Assembly (NCBI RefSeq): GCF_026735165.1
Contig: NZ_JAPQES010000003.1
Coordinates: 186,001-250,000 of the forward strand
Length of the DNA: 64,000 nucleotides
Source: Clostridium ganghwense
GTDB taxonomy: Bacteria; Bacillota; Clostridia; Clostridiales; Clostridiaceae
Direction: 5' to 3'
In this document: positions 27,374 through 36,900 of the stretch, piece after piece
Layout: each line of letters begins with the position of its first letter
Numbering within the stretch: position 1 is the stretch's first letter
Made by a program: the position numbers and the translations under genes
The notes under the pieces: generated by a model
What the model was told of the DNA's origin: nothing
Databases searched by the model: none
The model's input: only the letters and a program-made list of their open reading frames with translations

Positions 27374-27413
27374 TTAGATTTCTCTTGAAACTAGAATAGC
27401 TTCAAGAGAAATC
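27374..27413 (-). other. Hairpin between two S-layer genes, no T-run
   Basis: AGATTTCTCTTGAA (14 bp) pairs with its complement around a 12-nt loop at 27374-27413. No T-tract follows on the minus strand. It may stabilise the 3' end of the abundant S-layer message and lower read-through to the next gene. Confidence 0.55.
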
Positions 27414-27435
27414 TTAATATTGTTCTTATCTATAA

Positions 27436-30400
27436 TTAGAATTTTACAGTTACATCTTTTTCGTCTGCTGTAATTACGATATTACTCTTTGATGTAGCTT
27501 GTAAAGTGATTGTATTTCCTTTTTTAACCATATCATCTTCAGTTAAAACAGTGTCATCTACTTTTACTGCAGTAACTTTGCTCATATCTGAAACAGTAAC
27601 TGATACTACATTACCACCTATAGCTATGTTATAGCCTAAGTCTTTTCCAACTGCAGTAAATACTCCAGCTGCTGCTTTAACTTCAGCAATTTTATCTTCT
27701 ACAGCTTTAATGTTAGCATAATTAGTTAATTCAGAAGTTTTAGCTCCTAAATCTGTTGCTTTTTTAACTTCAGCTTTAGCTGCATCTACTTTAGCTTGTG
27801 CTGCATCAGCTGTATCAACTGTTATAGTATCAACTGCTGGTAATGCTGCTATTGCTACATTAGCTGCTTTAATTGCTTTTTCTTTTGCAGTTTCTTCTGG
27901 TGTAGCAGCATCTTCATCTACGATTTCTACTGCAGCATCAACTTTAGCTCTATTAACATCTGAAGCTGTATCAAATAATTCATTAGAACCAGTTGTAACT
28001 CCTAATTCTTTGAAGTCAGCTATCTTAGTATAGTTATCGCCAGCATCAGTTGAATCAAGTGTTAATAATATTGCACTGTTTGATCCAAATTCACCATCTA
28101 CAAGTTTAGCATCTTTTACATCTACATCATCATCATCAGTTTTGAATGTGTGTTCGTTAATGTTAGCTGAAGATAATGATTCTTGGAATTCTAATCTTAC
28201 AACAGCTTTATGAGTGTCATTGTCATAGCTAACTATTTTTACTGCATCATCAAAATCATCTCTATCATCTAATGGCACATTAAATTTAACTTCTGTTGTT
28301 GATTCTTCATCGCTATCTTGTTTTAATTTAGCTAATGCAGGAGCAATTTCATCTTTAAGAGTCCATTCTTTGCTTCCAATTAATGTATCTCCATAGTTAT
28401 TTTCTGATTCAGGAGTTGGTACAGTTTTAACTATGAAATCGTAACCGCCTTTATATTTTCCATCATATTGTAATTCATCATCGTCTTTTAATGTATAAGT
28501 TACAATTGTTTTACCATTATCTTTCTTTATGTCTGTAGAAGATGGTGTTACTTCTTCAAATTTGTTATCTGCATTATAGTAACCAAGTTTAATATCTGAT
28601 TTTTCAATTTTTAATTCATCAGCAAAGATTACTTTTACAGTTTCTGAATCTACTGCTATTGGTCTGTCATCATCTTCGTCTAATCCAATATTTGTATCTT
28701 TTGATTTAACATCAATACCAGAGAATACAGTACTCTTGTTTTCATTAGCATCTTCTACTTTATTTACTTTTAAAGTAAGTTTTGCATTTTCAAAGTTAAA
28801 TCTGTCATCTAAATCTTCATTATTTCCTGGAAGTTTGATTTCAGCTTTATGAGCATCTTCTACTGCTTTTATGCTAGCATCATCATAGTCATCTAAGCCA
28901 ATTTCATATGTTTCTCCACCTTTAACTATTGTTAAGTCATAGTTTTCAAGGTTATTGATAGCATATCTGCTTCCATCAGCTAACATTTTCTTGTCAAAGT
29001 CAACAACTATTTTTTGACTGCTCTTATGAGCATCATAGTATCTTACTTTTATATCTGATTTTGAAACTGCATCAGCATCTTTAGCTGTAAATTCTTTAGT
29101 TACATCAGAAATTTTGTTTTCAGCTTTATCTTCAACATCTTCTATAGATACTTTATATTTGTCTCCATCTTCTAAGTCTTTTCCTAGAGTTAATGTAACT
29201 TCATCGCCATCTAATTCAGCTTTAGCTACTCTTACAGTCTTATCGTCTTTATCTTTAACACTATAGTTTGATGATTTTTCAGCTGATTTTTTATCCATGT
29301 CTTCTGTGAAAGTTATAACTATTTTTCTATTTGAATCTTCATCTTGTTCAAGTTCTTTAATTTCTGGTTTAGTCATGTCTTTAGTTACTTTAACTTTTAC
29401 ATTTAAATCATTGTTTTTCTTTTCCCATAGATCTTGTAATACATCAGCTTCTACGAATACATATGCTGTTTCAGGTAATAAATCATCTGAATTGAAATGT
29501 AAAGTAACTTTGTTTCCATCTATTTCAATAGCTTCTGCTTCATTTTTAGCTGAAGAATGATAGAAAGAATCAAATATGTCATTGCTGCTTCCTACTTCTT
29601 TAAATTCTTTATTATCTTTATCAGTATTATATTTAGAATCAACATTGCTCTTAACTATTTTAGTATCATCTTCAAAATCTGTGAATTTAACATCTTTGTT
29701 AAATACTAAAGTAATTTCGCTATCTTTAGCTTTTTCATAACCAACTATAGCTAAATCTTCTTTATTAACATCTACTGTTGTTTTAAATGTGCCTTTCTTT
29801 AATGAATATCCAGCATAGTCTACAGCTTCTGATTTAACTTTAACTGTTAATTCTTTTCCATCTTTTAAGTCACTGTAAAGAACGATGTTTAATTCTTTAC
29901 CGTTGTCGATAGGATCAACTTTTTCTATTGAATAATCACCATCGTTAACTTCAAAAGCTTCATCTAATTCTGTATATAAATCTTTAAAATCGTTACTTTC
30001 TCTCTTTTTAGCAACTACTGGTTCAGATAATTTCACTTTTATTGTTCTGATACCAGCAACTTCAACTGATTCAACTTCAGGAGTTTCAAAGTCTTCAACT
30101 TTGAAGTCTTTTTTAACTTCTTGTCCTGTAATGTTTTCATCAAAAATTAAAGTATATTTAGTTTGGTTTTGATAATTGTCTTCTTCATCGTCTCCAAGTT
30201 TAGAGTAGTCTACTGTTAATATAGCTTCTTTTGAACCTTCTTCCATGTCAACAGCTTTGAATACATCTTCTATTTCATTACCTTCAAGATTTTCTAATTT
30301 GTAGTTTTCTACATCAGTTGCTTCGTCTTTAGCATCTTCAGTTAGAACTTTGTTAAATGTAACTTTTACTTGTGCAGCATTAATAGCACTTACTGATGTA

Positions 30401-30864
30401 ACTTTTAAGTCACCAGTTTGAGAATCGTCTCCATCATATACAACTTCACCATCAACAAGAGTTGCTTTTTTAACTGTAGGAATTTCTACAACTTCAGCTT
30501 CTTCTGATTCAGTGAAAGTATCTAATGCGAAAGATTTAGTGTCATCAGTTTGAGCAGCTAAGAAAGCTTGCTTTGCTGATTCATAGCTTACATATCCTTT
30601 AACATCATCGTTGAATGAATGTAATCCGTTTTCTTTCATTTTTCCTGCGAAATCTTCGTATAATTCTGCTCCTTCTTGTTCAGTTTGAGCAGCTAAGAAT
30701 GATTTTGTTAAATCAGCTCTGTCATATTGGAAAACATCTTCCCCTACTTTAACTTGATAAGAATCAACTTTTGCAAAAGCTTGAGATGATAAAGCAGCTG
30801 ATGCTACTAATCCAGCTAATGCTGCTGTTGAAAGAACTTTAACAGCTTTTCTTTGTTTTGCCAT
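27436..30864 (-). CDS. S-layer protein, expressed copy
   Basis: 1142 aa, ATG start after GGGAGG. Signal peptide 1-31 (VASAALSSQAFA). Residues 32-158 form an N-terminal region found only in this copy, with two similar FLAAQT-containing segments near 57 and 101. From residue 159 (SAINAAQVKVTF) to about 965 the protein is a chain of SwmB/Big-like Ig modules, strongly similar to the silent copy at 9442-12444. The last ~175 residues differ from that copy: a FIVAR-like helical segment and a small beta domain ending KDVTVKF. It is acidic, Lys/Asp/Glu-rich and free of Cys, with strongly biased codons (GAA, AAA, TTA, ACT), all typical of an abundant surface protein. It is probably the main S-layer subunit. 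Inversion at codon 159 would swap all but the N-terminus. Confidence 0.85.
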   Translation of the reverse strand: MAKQRKAVKVLSTAALAGLVASAALSSQAFAKVDSYQVKVGEDVFQYDRADLTKSFLAAQTEQEGAELYEDFAGKMKENGLHSFNDDVKGYVSYESAKQAFLAAQTDDTKSFALDTFTESEEAEVVEIPTVKKATLVDGEVVYDGDDSQTGDLKVTSVSAINAAQVKVTFNKVLTEDAKDEATDVENYKLENLEGNEIEDVFKAVDMEEGSKEAILTVDYSKLGDDEEDNYQNQTKYTLIFDENITGQEVKKDFKVEDFETPEVESVEVAGIRTIKVKLSEPVVAKKRESNDFKDLYTELDEAFEVNDGDYSIEKVDPIDNGKELNIVLYSDLKDGKELTVKVKSEAVDYAGYSLKKGTFKTTVDVNKEDLAIVGYEKAKDSEITLVFNKDVKFTDFEDDTKIVKSNVDSKYNTDKDNKEFKEVGSSNDIFDSFYHSSAKNEAEAIEIDGNKVTLHFNSDDLLPETAYVFVEADVLQDLWEKKNNDLNVKVKVTKDMTKPEIKELEQDEDSNRKIVITFTEDMDKKSAEKSSNYSVKDKDDKTVRVAKAELDGDEVTLTLGKDLEDGDKYKVSIEDVEDKAENKISDVTKEFTAKDADAVSKSDIKVRYYDAHKSSQKIVVDFDKKMLADGSRYAINNLENYDLTIVKGGETYEIGLDDYDDASIKAVEDAHKAEIKLPGNNEDLDDRFNFENAKLTLKVNKVEDANENKSTVFSGIDVKSKDTNIGLDEDDDRPIAVDSETVKVIFADELKIEKSDIKLGYYNADNKFEEVTPSSTDIKKDNGKTIVTYTLKDDDELQYDGKYKGGYDFIVKTVPTPESENNYGDTLIGSKEWTLKDEIAPALAKLKQDSDEESTTEVKFNVPLDDRDDFDDAVKIVSYDNDTHKAVVRLEFQESLSSANINEHTFKTDDDDVDVKDAKLVDGEFGSNSAILLTLDSTDAGDNYTKIADFKELGVTTGSNELFDTASDVNRAKVDAAVEIVDEDAATPEETAKEKAIKAANVAIAALPAVDTITVDTADAAQAKVDAAKAEVKKATDLGAKTSELTNYANIKAVEDKIAEVKAAAGVFTAVGKDLGYNIAIGGNVVSVTVSDMSKVTAVKVDDTVLTEDDMVKKGNTITLQATSKSNIVITADEKDVTVKF
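30358..30392 (-). repeat. Right junction of inverted S-layer homology
   Basis: The complement of 30380-30392 is TAAGTGCTATTAA, identical to 9473-9485. It lies within codons 158-162 of the intact S-layer gene. It is flanked by two direct copies of AAAGTTACAT, of which the silent copy retains only a variant of the downstream one. Confidence 0.7.
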
Positions 30865-30943
30865 AATTAAGTTACCTCCCTGGATATTATATTTAAAATA
30901 ATATATTTTTAAATTTAATAATTAATTAATTTAGTTAGTTTGA

Positions 30944-32095
30944 TTATTTTGCTTCAACAACCGCTCCAGCTTTAATAGCTTCTTCGTCTGTTGAGTTAAC
31001 TACTCCGTTGAATATTCCTTTTGATTCAACATATTCTAATTCTGTTCCTAAAACAGTTACTTTGTAGTCTTGTGGAGTTTCAGTATCTAATTTAACTTCA
31101 ACATATCTGTCAAATCCAGTCATTGTTGCTCCAACTGTTACTGTTGCGTCTACATCTACTTTTGGAGCTGCTACTAATTTAACTTCTGCTCCAGCTTTGA
31201 TAGCTTCTTCATCAGTTGAGTTAACTACTCCGTTGAAGATTCCTTTTGATGCAACATATTCTAATTCTGTTCCTAAAACAGATACTTTGTAATCTTCTGG
31301 TTTGTCAGTGTCTAATTTAACTTCAACATATCTGTCAAATCCAGTCATTGTTGCTCCAACTGTTACTGTTGCAGTTGGTAATTCAGTTGATTGTCCTTCT
31401 GTTACTGTTACAGCTTTAAGAACCCAACCGTCATATTTGTTTGTGCTGTCAGCTTTCTTACCCCAAACGTCAACAAGGTAAACACCTGGTTTTTCGAATT
31501 TGTAAGTAGTAGCTTCAGCGCCTTCGTATGAATCATCTATCATCCATCCTTCTGCTCTTACTGGAACTGATGGATCGTAGATGTGTAATTTATATTGATC
31601 GTCTCCTTGAAGAGTTACGCTTTCACCTACTTTGTAAGTGTCTTTAATTCCTAGTTCGTCCATGTTTGCTCTTTCAGCAAAATATCCATCTTTTTGGATT
31701 TTGAAGTTTCTTACAGCATAGCTGTCAAATTTAGCTTCTGAACCAGCTTTTCTTACCCAGATAGAAGCTTTGTATGATCCTGCTTCTAAGTCAGCAATTG
31801 TTGCTGGTACGAAAGGATTTGTTCCTACTTCTGATAATTGGTAACCATCAGTAAGTTCTATCCATTTACCTGTTTTAACATTTTGAGCCCATACTCTGTA
31901 CTCAACTGCTTCATTAGTACTTGCTTGAAGAGCAAATTCCATTTTGTTATCAGTTTCAATCATTGTTCTTGCTGGTGCTGCATAAGTTACTGCTACTTTA
32001 GTGTCTGCTACTGCTTTAGTTGCTGGACTAGCTACTGCAACTCCTGATGCTACTAGTACTGCAGCTAAAAGCATGCTCATTTTCTTTTTAACCAC
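30944..32095 (-). CDS. Secreted protein with Y_Y_Y-like modules and tandem C-terminal repeats
   Basis: 383 aa, GTG start 7 nt after GGGAGGG. Signal peptide of about 30 residues (ATKAVADT). Two modules resembling triple-tyrosine (Y_Y_Y) domains lie at about 60-133 (EYRVWAQNVKTGKW...FDSYAVRNFKI) and 165-232 (ending YDGWVLKAVTV). Residues 243-305 and 318-380 are near-identical copies of one another (TVTVGATMTGFDRYVEVKLD). It is first of three S-layer-type genes on this strand and lies entirely outside the predicted inversion, so it would stay linked to whichever S-layer body is expressed. It may be a minor wall protein or S-layer partner (inference). Confidence 0.75.
   Translation of the reverse strand: MVKKKMSMLLAAVLVASGVAVASPATKAVADTKVAVTYAAPARTMIETDNKMEFALQASTNEAVEYRVWAQNVKTGKWIELTDGYQLSEVGTNPFVPATIADLEAGSYKASIWVRKAGSEAKFDSYAVRNFKIQKDGYFAERANMDELGIKDTYKVGESVTLQGDDQYKLHIYDPSVPVRAEGWMIDDSYEGAEATTYKFEKPGVYLVDVWGKKADSTNKYDGWVLKAVTVTEGQSTELPTATVTVGATMTGFDRYVEVKLDTDKPEDYKVSVLGTELEYVASKGIFNGVVNSTDEEAIKAGAEVKLVAAPKVDVDATVTVGATMTGFDRYVEVKLDTETPQDYKVTVLGTELEYVESKGIFNGVVNSTDEEAIKAGAVVEAK
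30956..31369 (-). repeat. 225-bp tandem repeat inside the 383-aa gene
   Basis: Two units, 31181-31369 and 30956-31144, are almost identical at both DNA and protein level, with a period of 225 bp (75 codons). Such a repeat can expand or contract without breaking the frame. Confidence 0.85.
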
Positions 32096-32202
32096 TTTAA
32101 TTCCCTCCCATTTTGATTAAATTAAAAGTTTTATAATTTTTTAAATTATTAACTAATTGATTGAATAATTTATATGAAATTGGGAAACATAACTCATATA
32201 AA

Positions 32203-32233
32203 ATTATATTTCCTTATTATCATCTTAACTCAA
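32203..32233 (-). promoter_or_regulatory. Candidate promoter of the S-layer cluster
   Basis: On the minus strand: TTGAGT, a 19-nt spacer, then a perfect TATAAT. The spacer is longer than ideal. It would give a 5' leader of about 100 nt and lies outside the predicted invertible segment. Confidence 0.35.
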
Positions 32234-32640
32234 AAATAATTTTAGTGCATTATTTCAATATTCTACAATGAAAGAAAATTTCCTTCTTTTTCTCTGTAAA
32301 ATCTTGATTTTTAATGCGAAATGTATCTATTCATGCCTTGTTGTCGTGTGTGGCAACTTAGCACATTAATAATTATATAGGTTTTTGTCCTATATATCAA
32401 CATAAATTATACATTTCATGCGTGGTAATTAATAACATAGATTGTTTTACCACTTTCTCTTATTCATTTCATAAAATTTACCTTATCGTTATGATTTTAT
32501 ACTATCTTGGCATAAAATGCAATACTTTTCATTGATTCTTTTACATTTCACGGGTATTACCTTATATCTTATTTTCTTATCTTCATAAATATTCTTAGGA
32601 GTTTTTAGAGCTTTTATCTCTTCTCTCCCTGTCCTATTTA

Positions 32641-32896
32641 TTTTTCGTTCTTAATGTCCCTTACTTTATACCCTTTTTATTAGTAATGTTTTCTAAAGAA
32701 TGTAAGGTTTTATGCCCTTTTCCATCTTCTTCATTTTCATTGATAATGCAAAGGTTTCAGATGTTTAATCTCATTTCCTTTTGTCTTATATCATTTTTCG
32801 ATATTAAGTTCCCTTACTTTATACCTTTTTTCTTAGCAATGTTTTCTAAAAGATGTAGACTTTATGTCTGTATTTGTTCATTTTCACTTAGTATTA
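32641..32896. repeat. Imperfect ~105-bp direct repeat in noncoding DNA
   Basis: Copy A is 32641-32749 and copy B is 32792-32896; the period is about 151 bp. Both contain CCCTTACTTTATACC, AATGTTTTCTAAA and TTCATTTTCA. Neither has a meaningful open frame. Confidence 0.65.
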
Positions 32897-33051
32897 CGTA
32901 TTTATTTTATAAAAAGTTACTCATTAGTCATAAAAACTTTAATTTTTTTTATTATTTATTATAAAATTTCTTTAGGTTGAATATTACTACTATAATTAAC
33001 AAAATATATTCTAGGTAAATACTTTATTATTATAAATGTGATTGAGGGGTT

Positions 33052-33891
33052 ATGAAATTGAAAAGTAAATTAAACAAATCTGTTTTTCTAAGGCTGTTAA
33101 ACAAGTTAAGAGAAGATGATATTTTTGCTTTAGGCTCCCAACTTGCCTACAGCTTGCTTTTAGCATTTTTTCCTTTTCTCATTTTTTTAATGACTGTTAT
33201 TGGCTTTAGTTCTGTAACAAGCAGCGATGTTCTATTTAACCTAGAAAAGATATTACCTGGACCTGCATATGAATTAATTTCTACTACTATAGTAGAAATC
33301 TTTGATTCTCAAAATAGTGATTTGCTGTCCTTCAGTTTACTTATTACTATTTGGGTATCTTCTAATGGATTTTATGCTGTTATAAAAGGACTTAATAAAG
33401 CTTATGCTGATAATGAAGAGCGTCCTTTTTGGAAGCTTCGTATTACATCAATTTTATGTACATTTGTTCTTATTTTGATGATTATATTTTCTTTGCTTCT
33501 TTTAGTGCTTGGAAATTTACTCGGAATTTATTTAACTAGGTGGCTGAATCTGTCTTCGAGCTTTAATCTGTTTTGGCAAATTTTAAGATATATTCTTACA
33601 CTTATATCTATGGTGTTTACTTTTGCTATCATTTATATACTTACGCCTACTAGGAACTTAGTTCTTAAGCAAGTTCTGCCTGGAGCTGTTTTTGCTACTA
33701 TAGGCTGGATTCTTGTTTCTATAGGTTTTGCTTTTTACGTGGATAATTTTAATAACTATTCCCGAGTCTACGGAAGCATAGGTGCTGTTATTATTCTTAT
33801 GATATGGTTATTTTTAAGTTCAGTTATTCTTCTTATTGGAGGCGAGATTAACAGTCTATATAATGATACAAAAAATAAATTGACCAGTTGA
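33052..33891 (+). CDS. YihY/BrkB-family membrane protein
   Basis: 279 aa, ATG after TGAGGGG. Six hydrophobic segments are seen: about 29-53 (LAYSLLLAFFPFLIFLMTVIG), 89-110, 128-155, 177-205, 213-235 and 240-265 (GSIGAVIILMIWLFLSSVILLIGGEIN). The motif YGSIGAVIILMIWLF and the final GGEIN are typical of the YihY/BrkB (formerly 'ribonuclease BN') family. It is an integral membrane protein of unsettled biochemical role. It stands alone, divergent from the S-layer cluster and convergent with the second RND pair. Confidence 0.88.
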   Translation: MKLKSKLNKSVFLRLLNKLREDDIFALGSQLAYSLLLAFFPFLIFLMTVIGFSSVTSSDVLFNLEKILPGPAYELISTTIVEIFDSQNSDLLSFSLLITIWVSSNGFYAVIKGLNKAYADNEERPFWKLRITSILCTFVLILMIIFSLLLLVLGNLLGIYLTRWLNLSSSFNLFWQILRYILTLISMVFTFAIIYILTPTRNLVLKQVLPGAVFATIGWILVSIGFAFYVDNFNNYSRVYGSIGAVIILMIWLFLSSVILLIGGEINSLYNDTKNKLTS

Positions 33892-33912
33892 GAATTGTCA
33901 ACTGGTCAATTT
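33878..33912. terminator. Bidirectional terminator between BrkB and RND genes
   Basis: A 13-bp stem, ATTGACCAGTTGA/TCAACTGGTCAAT, has A-rich sequence before it and T-rich sequence after. It overlaps the BrkB stop codon and precedes the stop of the convergent RND gene. Confidence 0.85.
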
Positions 33913-33916
33913 GTTT

Positions 33917-36900
33917 TTATACTGTTAATTCTTTTTTTCTTCTCTTCTTTCTAAACCTTCTAGTTCTAAGGTCATCAAATAAAGTATACACTACAGGTAT
34001 AAATACTAAAGTTAATACTGTAGAGAATAATAGTCCTGAAATAACTACTACCGCCATTGGCGCTTGCATTTCTGAACCTTCTGCAATACCTAGTGCCATA
34101 GGTAAAAGTCCTAACATTGTTGTTAAGGCAGTCATTAAAATAGGTCTTAGTCTTGTTGGACCTGCAGTAAGAATAGCTTCTTCTCTTTCTTCTCCTCTGC
34201 TTCGCCTTATGTTTATATAGTCTATTAAAACTATGGCATTATTAACTACTATACCCGAAAGAACTATAACTCCTAAGAAAGCTGGAACAGATAAAGTTTT
34301 TCCTGTTACAAATAGTCCTAAAGCTCCTCCTGCAAGAGCTAATGGTACTGTGAACATAATTATAAATGGATTTAATAAGGATTCAAATTGTGAAGCTAGT
34401 ATCATATATACAAGAAGCACAGCAACTATTAACGCTTGAGCTAAGCTAATAAATGCTTCCATCATTTCTTTATTGTCTCCACCTATTTCATATCTGTATC
34501 CCTGCGGCATCTCTATCTTACTTATACGCTGGTTAACATCTTTCATAACACTACTTAAGTCTCTACCATATATTTGGCTTGAAACAGTTAGAACTCTTGT
34601 TTGATTTTCCCTTTGTATCTGTACAGGCCCTTTTTCTATTTTTACATCTGCTACTAGGTTTAATGGTATACTCATTCCACTAGCAGTTTTAATATTTATA
34701 TTTTGAAGGTTTGATATACTTTCTCTGTATATTTCATCCCCTTTTACAACTACATCTATTTCATCACCATCAGCAAGCTTGTATGTGGTAGCTGTTTTAC
34801 CTGAGATAACCATATCTACTTGTGATGCAACTGTTCCTGCTGTAATTCCATATTGAGATGCATTTTTTCTATTCAATTTTATTCTTACTTCTGGTTTTCC
34901 TTCTCCAAAACTTGTTTCTACTTCTCTTGTTCCTTTTACTTTAGAAATCTCCCCTACAAATTTATCTCCTAATTCTTGAAGAGTATCTAAGTTGTCACCT
35001 TCTATTTTTATGGATACAGGAGATGAGCTTCCCCCCATAGCCTGCTGAGAGCTAAAGCTTAGTTCAGCACCTGGAACATCTTTAGTTTCTTTTCTTACCC
35101 AGTCTACAATTTCATCTGTGCTTCTTTTTCTTTCTTTAAGATCTTTTAATTTAACTGAAATTGAAGCTTGATTTTTACCACTTTGTCCAAACATAGAAGC
35201 TCCACCTATTTGTACATATACTGTATCTATCTCTTTTACTTTTTCAAGTACAGCTTCTATTTGATTTGTAACTTCTTGCGTATCATTAAGGTTTGCTCCT
35301 ATTGGAAGCTCTGCATTTATTGTAAACTGCCCCATATCTGATGCTGGCATAAATTCAGCTCCAACCATAGTTAAAGACAGCATACTTACTATAAATATTG
35401 CTATACCTGCAAATACTGTAGATTTTCTGTGTTTTAATGCCCATTTCAATATCTTTTTATATTTTGTTTCTACAGAGATAAAGCCTCTTTCAAAAGCATC
35501 TCCAATCTTTGTGAATATATTTGTTTTTCTTACTACATCTGCCCCTTCTATTATTTTTTCTTCTTTTAATAATTTAGAAGAAAGCATTGGTATAAGTGTA
35601 AGTGCTATTATTAATGAAGCAACTAGTGAGAATATAACTGTCAAAGATAATTCTTTAAACATCATTCCAGTTATACCAGCAGTAAACATTATAGGGAAAA
35701 ATACTGCTATGGTAGTAAGTGTAGATGCTATAACTGACATTGTTACTTCCGATGCACCCTTGACTGCTGCTTCTTTTACTGGATATCCTTCCTGTATGAA
35801 TCGATATATATTTTCAAGTACAACTATGGCGTTATCCACCAGCATACCTATTCCCAGTGATAACCCTCCAAGAGTCATTAAGTTAAGTGTTATATTATTA
35901 AGATATAATAAGCAAAATGTACCTATTATAGAAATTGGTATAGCTGTTCCTATTATTAATGTACTTCTTATATTTCTTAAGAAAACTAATAGAACTAAAA
36001 TCGCTAACAATCCACCTTGGATTGCAACACCTGAAACACCATCTATGGATTTATTTATTGGTTCTGCCATGTCCATTAGAATTCTAATATCTAAATCTGG
36101 ATAGGCTTTTTTAAGGTTTTCTACCTCTTTTTTTACCCCCTCAGCTACTTCAACTGTATTTGCATCGGATTGTTTTTGTATACTTATACTTAAACAAGTT
36201 TCTTTATTAGCTGTGGATATTTGACTTACTTCCTTATTATTACGGTTTACTTCTGCTACGTCTTTTAATGTAATAACTCCACCAGTTTGAAGTGGTATCG
36301 GAATTTCTTTTACTTCTTCAACAGATTTAAATTCCCCCATAGTTCTTACTAACAGTTCCTGATTACCTTTATATACTTGACCAGAAGGTAAATTTAAATT
36401 TTCTCCACGTAATATATTAGAAATATAATCTATACTAAGGCCGTACCCCTGAAGTCTTTCTTCATTTACTCTTATCTCTATCTGTTCTTCTACTCCTCCA
36501 GATATATCAGCTGAGGCAACACCCTTTACTCTTTCAAGCTTGGATTGAATATTTTCTTCTACTATATTTTGTAGTTTAGCTAGGTCCTTAGCTTTTTTTT
36601 CAGTTACGCCTAAAATCATAATCGCTTGAGCATTTGGGTCTATTTTCATAACCATAGGGTTCTTAACACCATCTGGAAGATACCCTTTAATCATGTCTAC
36701 TTTTTCTCTCATATGAAGAGCTGCAAACTCCATATCTGTACCATCTTTAAATTCTGCTATGATAAGAGAATTTCCTTCACTATTTCTAGAGCTTACCTTA
36801 TCTATACCTTGTACTGTAGCTATCGCTTGTTCTATAGGTTTTGTTACAAGCTTCTCTACTTCTTCAGGTCCTACATTTGGGTAGGATGTAGATACAATAG

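Larger units (their letters stand above)
9473..30392. other. Predicted invertible segment (S-layer switch)
   Basis: The segment is bounded by inverted, in-frame homologous S-layer sequences. Inversion would place the silent body behind the promoter, signal peptide and first 158 codons that lie above 30392, giving a protein of about 1147 aa. The present body would become the silent copy. All other genes within it are intact: the efflux operon, lipoproteins, primase-like gene, SLAP gene and 648-aa surface protein. This is a prediction; no second orientation can be seen in one sequence. Confidence 0.5.
32096..33051. other. Long noncoding region upstream of the S-layer cluster
   Basis: This 956-nt region separates the divergent S-layer cluster and BrkB gene. 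It is AT-rich and has no credible gene. It contains a roughly 105-bp imperfect direct duplication (32641-32749 and 32792-32896, sharing CCCTTACTTTATACC and AATGTTTTCTAAA). A possible promoter for the S-layer cluster on the minus strand is TTGAGT (32233-32228), 19-nt spacer, TATAAT (32208-32203). The rest shows no clear structure. Confidence 0.5.

Noticed and set aside
32370-32400. Hairpin ATATAGG-loop-CCTATAT as a terminator or riboswitch
   Set aside because: The stem is short and weak, with no T-run and no gene ending nearby.
35511-36104. Antisense open frames of 100-200 codons within the RND permease genes (also 17235-17543, 36626-37210)
   Set aside because: They are shadows of long conserved genes with no initiation signals.
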